Origin: Marchantia polymorpha subsp. ruderalis
Lineage: Eukaryota; Streptophyta; Marchantiopsida; Marchantiales; Marchantiaceae
DNA: 64,000 bases
Reading direction: 5' to 3'
Assembly: GCA_037833965.1 (NCBI GenBank)
Contig: AP031354.1
Coordinates: forward strand, 27,382,001 to 27,446,000
The notes under the pieces were generated by a model. The model was not told the origin of the DNA and did not search any database. It was given only the letters and a program-made list of their open reading frames with translations. Each line of letters begins with the position of its first letter. Positions within the stretch are counted from its first letter, which is position 1. Below, piece by piece: positions 29,161-39,707 of this stretch. The position numbers and the translations under genes are program-made.

Positions 29161-30300
29161 CATGTGGTACCCCACTTTTGGCAATTTTGAGGAAATTAAA
29201 ACATTTTTGGAAAACTGTACCCTGGCAGCATTGTAAATAGCCTTCGGTACATCAAAACAGAGTGAATCCGGAAGATCGCGGGGATTCTCAAGGGATCTTG
29301 TAGAATCTGGGATTTGGGGTGCAGTAGTAAGGGCAGGCACCACCCTCCCTGCGAGCTCCGCAGTTAGGATCTCTACGGCGCAAGGCGCAAAACCCGCCTT
29401 CGGAGGTTGCGTCCGCGGCGGTAGGGAAACCCTCGTAATTAGGTAACCCTCGGGCGCCTTGACCAAGTTAGGATCCCGTTGGAAAGAGCTCGACGCGCTG
29501 ACTCCAACGAGCCCAAGAACGCTTGGAACGGACGAGGACTTAGGGAGTTATCGCTACTGGAAGAAACGGAGGCGGTCGTCTGCGGCGGAAGGAGTTCGCC
29601 ACCGGCGCGAATTCCGCCTGCGCGGAAGGGGGATTCAAGTTTTGTCCTATGCGCGGACGAAGAAGTTCGCCTGTGCACAGGCGAAGTAGGGTTAGGGAAG
29701 GCGCGAAGTCCGCCTACGCACAGGCGTTCGCCTGTGCACTGGCACTTCGGCGTCGGCGGGAGATCCGCCTTGGGCCCTAGAAATGCGCCTTGTGAGGTAG
29801 AAAGTGTACGGCGCCTTCCGCGCCAGCGCAGCGCAGCGTACGTCGGAAGACCGCCAGAGTAATCCAATCGGTACGGACCGTGCGGACGGCACGGGTGGAT
29901 GCGCTCTTGGACGGACGGAGTTCGCCTGCGCACAGGCGAACGCCTGTGCACAGGAGAATGTTCAAGTTCCGCACCGGCGAAGAATCCGCCGAGGCCCCTG
30001 CCTGCGCACAGGCAGGAGTTGAATTTTTGTCCGACATGCGGACGCACGCGTCAAGGCAGAAGGAGATTGGCCGAAGGGCGGTACGAACAAGTGTACCGCG
30101 CAAGGCGGAAAACTCGCCTTCGGCGCTACGCCCCCATGTCCGGAGGGTGACACGCTCGCGGAGTTCAAATCCGCCAATTCGAGCGTGAGAGTTTAATCGA
30201 CGACGGCGGAGCGTGAAGCCGCGCGTGAGAGCGAAGACCGTTCCAGCGTACAGCCGGCGCGGCCATCAAGTGAGACGTTCTTCACGACCAAGAGACGACC

Positions 30301-33300
30301 ATGACCTTCGACCGGGCGGCGGAGAGCGTCCCATTCTTGAATTCGCGATTCCAATCTCTTGTGCGCGCTGCGCGCATCCATCTGCTGGCTGCGGACCATT
30401 CTAGTCGTCGTCGCTCAGGAGATTTCTTGTTGATTGAGGGAGAAGTGAGTGCGCGTGATTTGGAATTGAGAGCGATTAGCGTTTGCCGAGAGAGAAAGAA
30501 ACGCGGACAGTGCGGAAGTAGAATGAGCGGGCGAGCGAACCCCAGGAACGCAATGACGAGACCAAGCAGATTGCGGATGGTGCCACTTCGCCTGCCGCAG
30601 AACGGGCTGCGCGCTTTCGAAGAGCGCTTAATAGCAAGAAAGCTCGATTTCTTGCTATGGGGATGGAATTACATCTGCGCGAATATGGTGCGCGAGTGGC
30701 TAGAGCCACAGGGACCACCCTCGCGCGGATTGCGGCCGCATGTTGACCGGTGGACAGTCCAAGATTGGGCGCAGGCGTTGGGAAGATGTGCTGGCATGCC
30801 AGGGCATCTCCTTTTCGACAGCGAGAGCATCAAGGTGACCAAGCAAGAAGAAGCGCAATTTGTGGAGCTGTTCAAGACCGGGAGGTCTACCAAGAATGGG
30901 TACAGGACCCGTGATTACAAAGATCGATTTCGCCGGACTTTGTCCGCGGCGCTGATGCAATTACTGCAGCCGCACCGCGCCTGCTACATCACATTGTGGC
31001 AGGTCTCTTTTGTGGAGTGCGTCATCGAGGGAACTCCAATTCACTGGGCGAGCATCCTGCACAGGGTGATGCGACAGCACGCGTTTGAGGAGAAGGGGGG
31101 AACTCTAAACCATCTTTCTCCTTTCCTCATCAATTTTTATCGACAGCGGAATTGTTTGACAGCGGCGGAGCTTGAACATTTTCCGCCATTGTCCATCGAC
31201 CATCCCGGGAAGTATGTGCGGGAGAACGAGGTCGACACTGATGCGGAGGAGTCACCGACTTCTACCCCATCAAGACGGAGAGACGAAGGGAGACACACCC
31301 CTGCAGCGCGAGTGCCGCGGAAGCGGCGATGGAGGGAAGAGGCCGAAGAGGAGCAGCATCAAGAACTCTCTGCTCCCATTCGACCGCGGCCGCTGTGCGA
31401 GCCATACAGCCGGCCGAAGCAGAAGGCACGCAGACTGGTGTTGCCAGCTGACAGTGCAGACACGGCGACGATTGCGACGGAGATAGGAAGTGCGTCGCCA
31501 GAGAGGCGAGAAGAAGCGCGGACGACCGCAGGAGCGACGGGCCACGCTGCAACCTCGTCGGGAGAGAGGCCGCCTACGGGCCAAGGGCCTCCGGAGTTAC
31601 CACGTGCGATGCGGACAGATGTTCCGTTTGCGCACAGGCGAACCTCCGCGGACGGACGAGCCTCCGCGGATCGGCGAACACAAGTGGACGTGGATCTACG
31701 CTTACGCGTGGGAAGGAGCAGTCCGCCTGTGCACAGGCGCTCGCCTGTGCACAGGTCGCCTGTGCACAGGTCACCTGTGCACAGAACACCTCCACACGTG
31801 CCGCCTGTGCACAGGCAAGAATCACCCCCGTTCCAACGTAGGAAGGGGAAGGAGCCGGCGGAAGAACCGCCTACGAGACACCGGCCCTCGGGGCCAGACC
31901 CTCCGGCGCACCACGCGCCGCAATTCGCGCCTTCGGCGCCAGGGCCTTCGAGTCGAGGGGATACGAGCAGAGAGCGTGCGGAGGCCGCACCATCGGCGGG
32001 AAGTACGCCGATAGATGCGCCTTCGGCGGTAGGGCCTATAGGCCAAGGAACATCGGGCGTGCGGCCCCCGGCCATGTCGCCTTCGGCGATAGATGTCCGC
32101 GGCGCTACGCCTGCGGCGGACAAGGCGCCGGCAAATGCGCCTGCGCACGGGCCGGGCACAGCCCCCACGGACCGATCGAGGGAGCAGCAGACGGAGGAGC
32201 GGAGTGACTGTCCGCGGGACGACATCTCGATGCGCGATGCGCAATCCAACCCCGCGCAGCCACCCTCCGCTCGATCGCCTTCGGCGACGGACGACGGCGA
32301 CAGAGAGAATGCGGTGGGCAATCAACCAGCGAGCGACGGGGATGCCGCTCGGATACATTCGCCTTCCGCCTTAGACATTTTGGCGACGAGCAGCGAGGCT
32401 GCAGCCGTGCCTTCGCAGGCAGCACACGTCGAGGACGTGCAGCCCCACTCAGGGCAGTCGCCGACGCAATCAATGGCGACTGAAATTCTCCACTCGGATG
32501 ATGAGGACGGAGGCTCCACGGAAGAAATGTCAGGAGCAGAAGACACCGAGGAGGAGGAGGAGGAAATTGTTGGAGCGCCGGCGGCGGCGCTCTCTGAGCA
32601 GGTGATTCCGTTGCTGCGGTACTTGGATCGCAAGGTCGATAAATACGCCGACCCACTCCAGCCGGGATCTTACATCGAGTTAGTGCGCAGGCGGACTCGC
32701 ACTAAAGTCCACACCAGCAAGCTATTAGCTAGAGTGGACCAGGAGTTGAGGGACTTGAAGGAGAAGCATGAGTGCTTGTGGGGACAGTACAAGCTTAATC
32801 AGAAATTCTACAAGCACTCCGAGAAGATGAAGGATGAGAAACTGGGCGAGCTCACCAAGGAGCAGGTGAAGGTCAAGGAAGCACTCGATTCTGAGCAGGC
32901 CCAGAATCGGATTTTGTTAGAGGAGCTCGTGCGACAGACGAGGTTGTTGGAACAATGTCAGCTCGCACGGCAGGCGGATGAAGAGTTAATCCGCAGGTTA
33001 CAGTCAGAGTGTGGCGAATTGAGGGCGCAACGTGCTGAAGCCGAATCTCAATTAGTGATAATTGAAGAGGATCGCAGGAAGGAGGCGGATCGCACGAAGG
33101 TGGAGACGGCGAGGCGAGTCGCCCACTGTCTCAAAGGCTACGCCCACTGGGAAGTGAAGGCGCAGGAGAAACTCACACTGCGTGAGTTTGAATTGCGCGC
33201 AGCCGGGTTGTTGTCAGGCGACAGTAGGAGTCGGCGGAAGGTAGCGAAGAAGCTCGAGGCCTTTCTGTCGAAGGCACAGGATACCATGTCCGCCCTCGAG

Positions 33301-33453
33301 GGGGAGGTGTCCGCGGCATTGCAGCGGTTGGGACTGCGTAGTCGAGCGGAAGAGTGGCAGGGTAGGGAGTTAGTGCGCGGCAGTCGGCCGCGCAGGAGAC
33401 GTAGTACAGGTTCCGCGGAGTGTAGTGTAGCGTGGTTCCGTGCAGGCGTGTAG
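30301..33453 (+). CDS. LTR-encoded U3 protein, 1,050 aa, intact (element A 3' LTR)
   Basis: By inspection identical in protein sequence to the 5' LTR copy (19198-22350): basic N-terminus, Trp-rich globular part, Pro-rich repeat region with the Val-His-Arg block, acidic patch, C-terminal coiled coil. This is the copy that genomic RNA would carry as a third gene after pol and the polypurine tract. How it would be translated there is unclear: a spliced subgenomic RNA or an internal promoter in the 1.1 kb upstream (29163-30300) are the obvious options, and I see no convincing TATA box in that stretch. Confidence 0.87.
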   Translation: MTFDRAAESVPFLNSRFQSLVRAARIHLLAADHSSRRRSGDFLLIEGEVSARDLELRAISVCRERKKRGQCGSRMSGRANPRNAMTRPSRLRMVPLRLPQNGLRAFEERLIARKLDFLLWGWNYICANMVREWLEPQGPPSRGLRPHVDRWTVQDWAQALGRCAGMPGHLLFDSESIKVTKQEEAQFVELFKTGRSTKNGYRTRDYKDRFRRTLSAALMQLLQPHRACYITLWQVSFVECVIEGTPIHWASILHRVMRQHAFEEKGGTLNHLSPFLINFYRQRNCLTAAELEHFPPLSIDHPGKYVRENEVDTDAEESPTSTPSRRRDEGRHTPAARVPRKRRWREEAEEEQHQELSAPIRPRPLCEPYSRPKQKARRLVLPADSADTATIATEIGSASPERREEARTTAGATGHAATSSGERPPTGQGPPELPRAMRTDVPFAHRRTSADGRASADRRTQVDVDLRLRVGRSSPPVHRRSPVHRSPVHRSPVHRTPPHVPPVHRQESPPFQRRKGKEPAEEPPTRHRPSGPDPPAHHAPQFAPSAPGPSSRGDTSRERAEAAPSAGSTPIDAPSAVGPIGQGTSGVRPPAMSPSAIDVRGATPAADKAPANAPAHGPGTAPTDRSREQQTEERSDCPRDDISMRDAQSNPAQPPSARSPSATDDGDRENAVGNQPASDGDAARIHSPSALDILATSSEAAAVPSQAAHVEDVQPHSGQSPTQSMATEILHSDDEDGGSTEEMSGAEDTEEEEEEIVGAPAAALSEQVIPLLRYLDRKVDKYADPLQPGSYIELVRRRTRTKVHTSKLLARVDQELRDLKEKHECLWGQYKLNQKFYKHSEKMKDEKLGELTKEQVKVKEALDSEQAQNRILLEELVRQTRLLEQCQLARQADEELIRRLQSECGELRAQRAEAESQLVIIEEDRRKEADRTKVETARRVAHCLKGYAHWEVKAQEKLTLREFELRAAGLLSGDSRSRRKVAKKLEAFLSKAQDTMSALEGEVSAALQRLGLRSRAEEWQGRELVRGSRPRRRRSTGSAECSVAWFRAGV

Positions 33454-33489
33454 CGTAGTGCAGTGTAGTGCTAGGTAGGACTTAGAAGG

Positions 33490-33496
33490 TATAAAA
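33490..33496 (+). promoter_or_regulatory. TATA box of element A 3' LTR
   Basis: TATAAAA with the same downstream hairpin as the 5' LTR. Being in the 3' LTR, it points rightward into the rest of the B LTR, which lies in antisense orientation. Confidence 0.7.
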
Positions 33497-34244
33497 TAGT
33501 TCCAGGCGTTTTGCCTGGGGTTCTTTCCCATCAGAAGTGCAGATCAGGAACCCATTTCCTTTGCGTGTTCGTGTCCTTGAGTTCTGTCACCACGCACGAG
33601 GAGTTACAACTTAGCGTTCCGCATTTTGTAGCTGAAGGCTTTCGGCCGAATGTTCAGAGCTAGTCCATTGGTTAGAGACTTGAGTAGTTCGGATCTGCAC
33701 CTGCGGGTGACTGCCGATGCTCAGAGCCAGAGACTAGTTAGATACTTGAACAGTTTCGCCCCTACACCCTCGAGTGTTTCTTTCTGATTGTACTCCTTGG
33801 GATTTTTCCCCTGAATGCCAAAGTGAAGTTTTGCTACTTCGTGTAAGCCTTGGTTGTAGATTCAGGTTACGCTGCAGCAGGTGCCTTGAGGGTAACCCCT
33901 GTGGTATTTCTGGGAATGACAAGTGCCTGAGAATTCAAACTCTTCAATAGACTGTTGTTGTGTTACTGGAATGTTTCACAGTGAGTCCTTCAGTGCGGAC
34001 CTGTGTTCTCTGCGCGTTTTGTGAGTTGAGAGTGTTGTTCACCGCGTCTGAGTGACTTCGATCCGAAGTAGGTAGTCCAAACCGGGTTTCCTACACTAGC
34101 AGCAAGCTGGTGGAAGCGTTGTAAAAGCCGGAGTTGGAAGTCACTGCCCGCAGCTTTGCCGAGTGTGCTCGCGAGAGACTTTCCCCCTGAAATCTTGAAG
34201 TAGAGGTCCTACCGGATCTCTGGGTTGTGTTTCTGTAGTTTCAG

Positions 34245-34275
<31 letters not shown>

Positions 34276-34469
34276 GCTGCACTGTGCGACCTCCGAGTGC
34301 GCTCCGAGTGGACACTTGCAGTATTTCTGGGAGTGACAGTTGCCTGAGAATTCAAACTCCTCAATAGTCTGTTAAACGTGACACTTTGTACCCTGTGTGT
34401 TCCTCTGTCCCTGTGGGTTCGACCTTTCTACCACTATATTGCAGTTTTAGCCTTTAGTGGGTTATTACA

Positions 34470-34474
34470 AAGAA
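34470..34474. repeat. Target-site duplication of element A, right copy (AAGAA)
   Basis: AAGAA directly follows the LTR end GTTATTACA and matches 18075-18079. Confidence 0.95.
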
Positions 34475-35697
34475 CGTCTCACTTGATGGCCGCGCCGGCT
34501 GTACGCTGGAACGGTCTTCGCTCTCACGCGCGGCTTCACGCTCCGCCGTCGTCGATTAAACTCTCACGCTCGAATTGGCGGATTTGAACTCCGCGAGCGT
34601 GTCACCCTGCGGACATGGGGGCGTAGCGCCGAAGGCGAGTTTTCCGCCTTGCGCGGTACACTTATTCGTACCGCCCTTCGGCCAATCTCCTTCTGCCTTG
34701 ACGCGTGCGTCCGCATGTCGGACAAAAATTCAACTCCTGCCTGTGCGCAGGCAGGGGCCTCGGCGGATTCTCCGCCGGCGCGGAACTTGAACATCCTCCT
34801 GTGCACAGGAATTCGCCTGTGCACAGGCGAATTTCGTCCGCGGCGCTGCGCCGGCGCGGAAGGCGTTGACCGTGGTCAGCCGTCTCCGTCCAGTCTGTCC
34901 GTTCCTTGTCTCTCCGTCGGCGCTTCCGCCGCCGCAACTCCGTCCGTCCAAGAGCGCATCCACCCGTGCCGTCCGCACGGTCCGTACCTATTGGATTACT
35001 CTGGCGGCTCCTCCGACGTACGCTGCGCTGCGCTGGCGCGGAAGGCGCCGTACACTTTCTACCTCACAAGGCGCATTTCTAGGGCCCAAGGCGGATTTCC
35101 CGCCGACGCCGAAGTGCCTGTGCACAGGCGAACGCCTGTGCGTAGGCGGACTTCGCGCCTTCCCTAACCCTACTTCGCCTGTGCACAGGCGAACGCCTTC
35201 GTCCGCGCATAGGACAAAACTTGAATCCCCCTTCCGCGTAGGCGGAATTCGCGCCGGTGGCGAACTCCTTCCGCCGTAGGCGACCGCCTCCGTTTCTTCC
35301 AGTAGCGATAACTCCCTAAGTCCTCGTCCGTTCCAAGCGCTCTGGGGCTCGTTAGAATCAGCGCGTCGAGCTCTTTCCAACCGGACCCTAACTTGGTCAA
35401 GGCGCCCGAGGGTTGACCTAATTACGGGGGTTTCCCTACAGCCGCGGACGCAACCTCCGAAGGCGGGTTTTGCGCCTTGCGCCGTAGAGATCCTAACTGC
35501 GGAGCTCGCAGGGAGGGTGGTGCCTGTCCTTACTGCGGCACCCCAAATCCCAGATTCTACAAGATCCCTCGAGAATCCCCGCGATCTTCCGGATTCACTC
35601 TGTTTTGATGTACCGAAGGATATTTACAATGCTGCCAGGGTACAGTTTTCCAAAAATGTTTTAATTTCCTCAAAATTGCCAAAAGTGGGGTACCACA
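34475..35697 (-). repeat. Right LTR of array B, second part
   Basis: This continues the LTR interrupted at 18079 and ends GTGGGGTACCACA on the plus strand, the minus-strand LTR start. It is the non-coding, palindrome-rich first 1.2 kb of the LTR, with several GCCTGTGCACAGGC copies. Its right end abuts the older LTR C. Confidence 0.9.
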
Positions 35698-36717
35698 ACC
35701 ACCCTCCCTTCGAGCTCTGCAGTTAGGATCCCTACGGCGCAAGGCGCAAAATCCGCCTTCGGCGCTACGTCCGCGGCGGTAGGGAAATCCTTCATATTTA
35801 GGTCAACCCTGAAACACCTTGACTTAGTTAGGGTCTCGTTGGAAAGAGCTTGACGCGCTGATTCCAACGAGCCCAAGAACGCCAACAACGGATAAGGACT
35901 CCGGGAGTTATGAAGGTTGTAAGATGCTCAGCTCTTCGCCTGCGCACAGGCGGAGAAGTTTTGTCCTATGCGCGGACGAAGGAAGTTCGCTTGCGCACAG
36001 GCGAAATAAGGTTTTGAGGTAGGCGCGAAGTTCGCCTACGCACAGGCGCTTTGGCGTCGGCGGGAAATCCGCCTTGGGCCATAGAAATGCGCCTTGTGAG
36101 GTAGAAACTGTACGGCGCCTTCTGCGCCAGCGCAACGCCGTAGACGAGCAAGGAGCCGCCAGAATAGTAAAATCCGTACGGACCGTACAGACTATAAGGA
36201 CGGGACGGATGGATGCGCTCTTGGACGGACGGAGTTGCGGCGGCGAGAGCGCCGACGGAGAGACAAGGAACGGACAGTCTGGACGGAGTCGGTTGACGGC
36301 GGTCAACGCCTTCCGCGCCAGCGCATCGACGCGGACAGACTTCGCCTGCGCACAGACGAGCGCCTGTGCACAGGCGGGTGAAGTTTTGCGCCGGCGGAGA
36401 ATCCGCCGAGGAGTCCGCCTGCGCGCAGGCGGGAGTTAAACTTTTGTCCGACATGCGGACACACGCGCCGAGGCAGAAGAGGATTGGCTGAGGAGCGGTA
36501 CGAACGAGTGTACCGCGCAAGGCGGAAAATCCGCCTTCGGCGCTGCGCACCCATGTCCGCGGCGTAGTACGCTCGCGGAGTTCAAATTCGCCAATTCGAG
36601 CGTGAGGGTTTGATCGGCGACGGCGGAGCGTGAAGCCGCGCGTGAGAGCGGAGACCGTTTCAGCGTAGAGCCGGCACGGCCATCAATTGAGTCGTCCTTC
36701 ACGAGCAAGAGCCGACC

Positions 36718-38694
36718 ATGACCTTCGACCGGGAGGCGGAGAGCGTCCCATTCTTGAATTCGCGATTCCATTCTCTAGTGCGAGCTGCGCGCGTCCATCT
36801 GCTGGCTGCTAAGCATTCTCGACATCGCCGCGCAGAGGATTTCTTGGTGATTGGGGGAGAAGTGAGTGCGCGTGATTTGGAATTGAGGGCGATTAGAGTT
36901 TGCCGAGGAAGAAAAGAGCTCGAGCGGAGCGGAAGTAGAATGAGCGAGCGGGCGAACTCCAAGAACGCAATGACGAGGCTGGGCCGATTGCGGATGCTGC
37001 CGCTCCGACTACCATAGAACGGGCTGCGCGCTTTCGAGGAGCGCCTGATAGCAAGAAAGCTCGATTTCTTGCTATGGGGATGGAACTACATCTGTGGGGA
37101 TATGGTGCGCGAGTGGCTAGAGCCATAGGGACCACCTTCGCGCGGATTGCGTCCGCATGTTGATCGGTGGACGGTCCAAGATTGGGCGCAGGCATTGGGG
37201 AGATGTGCCGGCATGCCAGGGCACCTCCTCTTCGATAGTGAGAGCGTCAAGGTGACCAAGCAGGAAGAGGCGCAATTTGTGGAGCTGTTCAAGAAGGGGA
37301 AGTCTACCAAGAATGGGTACAAGATCCGCGATTACAAGGACCGATTCCGCCGAACTTTGGCTATGGCGCTGCTGCAATTATTGCAGCCACACCGCGCCTG
37401 CTACATCACATTGTGGCAGGTCTCTTTTGTGGAGTGCATCATCGAGGGAACTCCAATTCACTGGGCGAGCATCCTGCACAGGGTGATGCGACAGCACGCT
37501 TTTGAGGAGAAGGGGGGAACTCTAAATCATCTCTCTCCTTTCCTCATCAATTTTTATCGACAGCGAAATTGTTTGACCGCGGCGGAGCTTGCTCATTTTC
37601 CGCCGTTGTCCGTCGACCATCCCGGGAGGTATGTGCGGGAGAATGAGGTCGACACTGATACAGAGGAGTCGCCGACTTCTACTCCGTCAAGGCGGAGGGA
37701 CGAAGGGAGGAATACTCCTGCAGCAAGAGTGCCGCGGAAGCGGCGATGGAGAGAGGAGTCCGAAGAGGAGCAGCATCAAGAACCCACGGCTCCCATTCGA
37801 CCGCGGCCGTTGTACGAATCGTACAGCCGGCCGAAGCAGAAGGACACGGCGACGATTGCCACAGAGAAAGGAAGTGCGTCGCCGGAGAAGAACGAGGGAG
37901 CGCGGACGTCTGCAGGAGCAACGGACCACGCTGCACCCTCGACGGACGGGAGGCCGCCTACGGGCCAAGGGCGTCCGGAGTTACCACGTGCGTTGCGGAT
38001 AGGTGTTCCGCCTGCGCACAGGCGAGCCTCGACGGACGGGCGAGCCTCGACGGATCGGCAACCACAAGCGGACGTGGACCTACGCCTACGCGTGGGAAGA
38101 AGCAGTCCGCCTGTGCACAAGTCGCCTCAACACGTGCCGCCTGTGCACAGGTAGGAATCACCCCCGTTCCAACGTAGGAAGGGGAAAGAGCCGGCGGAAG
38201 ATCCGCCTACGGGACACAGGCCTTCGGGGCCAGACCCTCCGGCGCACAACGCGCCGCGATTTGCGCCTTTGGCGCCAGGGCCTTCGGGCCGAGGAGATGC
38301 GCGCAGGGAGCGTGCGGAGGCCACACCATCGGCGGGTAATCCGCCGGTAGAAGCGCCTTCGGCGGTAGGGCCTCAGGGCCAAGGGACATCGGGCGAGCGG
38401 CCCCCGGCTATGTCGCCTTTGGCGATAGACGTCCGCGGCGCTGCGCCTGCGGCGGACAAGGCGCCGGCATTTGCGCCTGTGCACAGGTCGGACACAGCCC
38501 CTGCGCAGGACCGATTGAGGGAGCAGCAACTGACGGTGGAGCGGATTGACTGTCCGCGGGACGAAATTTCGGTGCGCGATGCGCAATCAAACCCCGCGCA
38601 GACACCCTCCGTTCTATCGCCTTCGGCGGCGGACGTCGGCGGTAGAGAGGATACGATTGAAGACCGACAAGCGGGCGACGGGGATGTAGCACGG
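36718..38694 (+). pseudogene. Decayed U3 gene of LTR C, N-terminal and middle part
   Basis: Begins with ATG 36718 (MTFDREAESV) and keeps one reading frame to the D insertion, but has stops at codons equivalent to Q100 (37015-37017), Q137 (37126-37128) and Q506 (38152-38154) of copy A. All are CAG or CAA turned into TAG. An 11-codon stretch around copy-A residues 376-386 is missing. It is split by element D and continues at 54674. The absence of frameshifts despite clear divergence suggests decay mainly by base substitution. Confidence 0.85.
38690..38694. repeat. Target-site duplication of element D, left copy (CACGG)
   Basis: CACGG precedes the LTR edge at 38695 and recurs at 54669-54673. 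Confidence 0.93.
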
Positions 38695-39664
38695 TGTAAT
38701 AACCCACTAAAGGCTAAAACTGCAATATAGTGGTAGAAAGGTCGAACCCACAGGGACAGAGGAACACACAGGGTATAAAGTGTCACGTTTTAACAGACTA
38801 TTGAGGAGTTTGAATTCTCAGGCAACTGTCACTCCCAGAAATACTGCAAGTGTCCACTCGGAGCGCACTCGGAGGTCGCACAGTGCAGCGTAACACACAC
38901 ACACACACACACACACCTGAAACTACAGAAACACAACCCAGAGATCCGTTAGGACCTCTACTTCAAGATTTCAGGGGGAAAGTCTCTCACGAGCACACTC
39001 GGCAAAGCTGCGGGTAGTGACTCCCAACTCCGGCTTTTACAACGCTTCCACTAGCTTGCTGCTAGTGTAGGAAACCCGGTTTGGACTACCTACTTCGGAT
39101 CGAAGTCACTCAGACGCGGTGAACAACACTCTCAACTCACAAAACGCGCAGAGAACACAGGTCCGCACTGAAGGACTCACTGTGAAACATTCCAGTAACA
39201 CAACAACAGTCTATTGAAGAGTTTGAATTCTCAGGCACTTGTCATTCCCAGAAATACTACAGGGGTTACCCTCAAAGCACCTGCTGCAGCGTAACCTGAA
39301 TTTACAACCAAGGCTTACACGAAGTAGCAAAACTTCACTTTGGCATTCAGGGGAAAAATCCCAAGGAGTACAATCAGAAAGGAACACTCGAAGGTGTAGG
39401 GGCGAAACTGTTCAAGTATCTAACTAGTCACTGGCTCTGAGCATCGGCAGTCACCCGCAGGTGCAGATCCGAACTACTCAAGTCTCTAACCAATGGACTA
39501 GCTCTGAACATTCGGCCGAAGGCCTTCAGCTACAAAATGCGGAACGCTAAGTTGTAACTCCTCGTGCGTGGTGACAGAACTCAAGGACACGAACACGCAA
39601 AGGAAATGGGTTCCTGATCTGCACTTCTGATGGGAAAGAACCCCAGGCAAAACGCCTGGAACTA

Positions 39665-39671
39665 TTTTATA
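39665..39671 (-). promoter_or_regulatory. TATA box of element D 3' LTR
   Basis: TATAAAA on the minus strand with the CCAGGC/GCCTGG hairpin just downstream. It is the only TATA box left in D. Confidence 0.7.
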
Positions 39672-39707
39672 CCTTCTAAGTCCTACCTAACACTACACTA
39701 CACTACG

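Larger units (their letters stand above)
18080..34469 (+). mobile_element. Element A: complete 16.4-kb Athila/Tat-like LTR retrotransposon
   Basis: 5' LTR 18080-23366, internal region 23367-29162, 3' LTR 29163-34469, with a 5-bp AAGAA duplication on both sides. Gene order on genomic RNA is gag-protease, UAG, RT-RNase H-integrase, polypurine tract, U3 protein. The only LTR difference I found is a 20-bp indel near 29773 (the 3' LTR is longer); the U3 frames look identical. That, and its position inside another copy, makes it the youngest insertion here. All coding frames are open and both TATA boxes are present, so it is the best candidate for an active copy. It lies in opposite orientation to the LTR it entered. 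Confidence 0.95.
29163..34469 (+). repeat. 3' LTR of element A (5,307 bp)
   Basis: Same structure as the 5' LTR. It is 20 bp longer because it keeps a segment near 29773-29792 that is bounded by GCCTT repeats and missing at the equivalent place in the 5' LTR (about 18690). The TATA box is at 33490-33496. Followed by AAGAA, the target duplication. Confidence 0.93.
1..35697 (-). mobile_element. Array B: tandem LTR retrotransposon units sharing an LTR (interrupted by element A)
   Basis: Reading on the minus strand, the order is LTR (13905-18079 continued at 34475-35697), internal region (13904-8109), LTR (8108-2709), internal region (2708 to the window edge). The middle LTR therefore serves as the 3' LTR of one unit and the 5' LTR of the next. 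The repeat period is 11,196 bp. The stretch 1-2708 looks identical to 11197-13904 by eye, and the two LTRs differ by only about ten visible substitutions and one AC unit. Element A (18080-34469) is inserted in the right LTR. The right flank is ACCAC (35698-35702) in the older LTR C; the left end is outside the window, so a target duplication cannot be confirmed. Such arrays usually arise by recombination between LTRs of neighbouring or sister copies; an assembly artefact is the alternative. Confidence 0.88.
35698..38694 (+). repeat. LTR C, first part: old decayed copy
   Basis: Plus-strand LTR sequence of the same family, clearly more diverged than A, B or D. It starts about 175 bp into the LTR because array B entered there. 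35698-36717 is the non-coding palindrome-rich part; 36718 onward is the decayed U3 gene. It is interrupted at 38694 by element D and resumes at 54674. No internal region belonging to C is visible. Confidence 0.88.

Noticed and set aside
35698..38694. LTR C as the 3' part of element B or as a complete element.
   Set aside because: It is in the opposite orientation to B, is much more diverged, lacks any primer-binding site, gag or pol of its own, and carries the target duplication of D.
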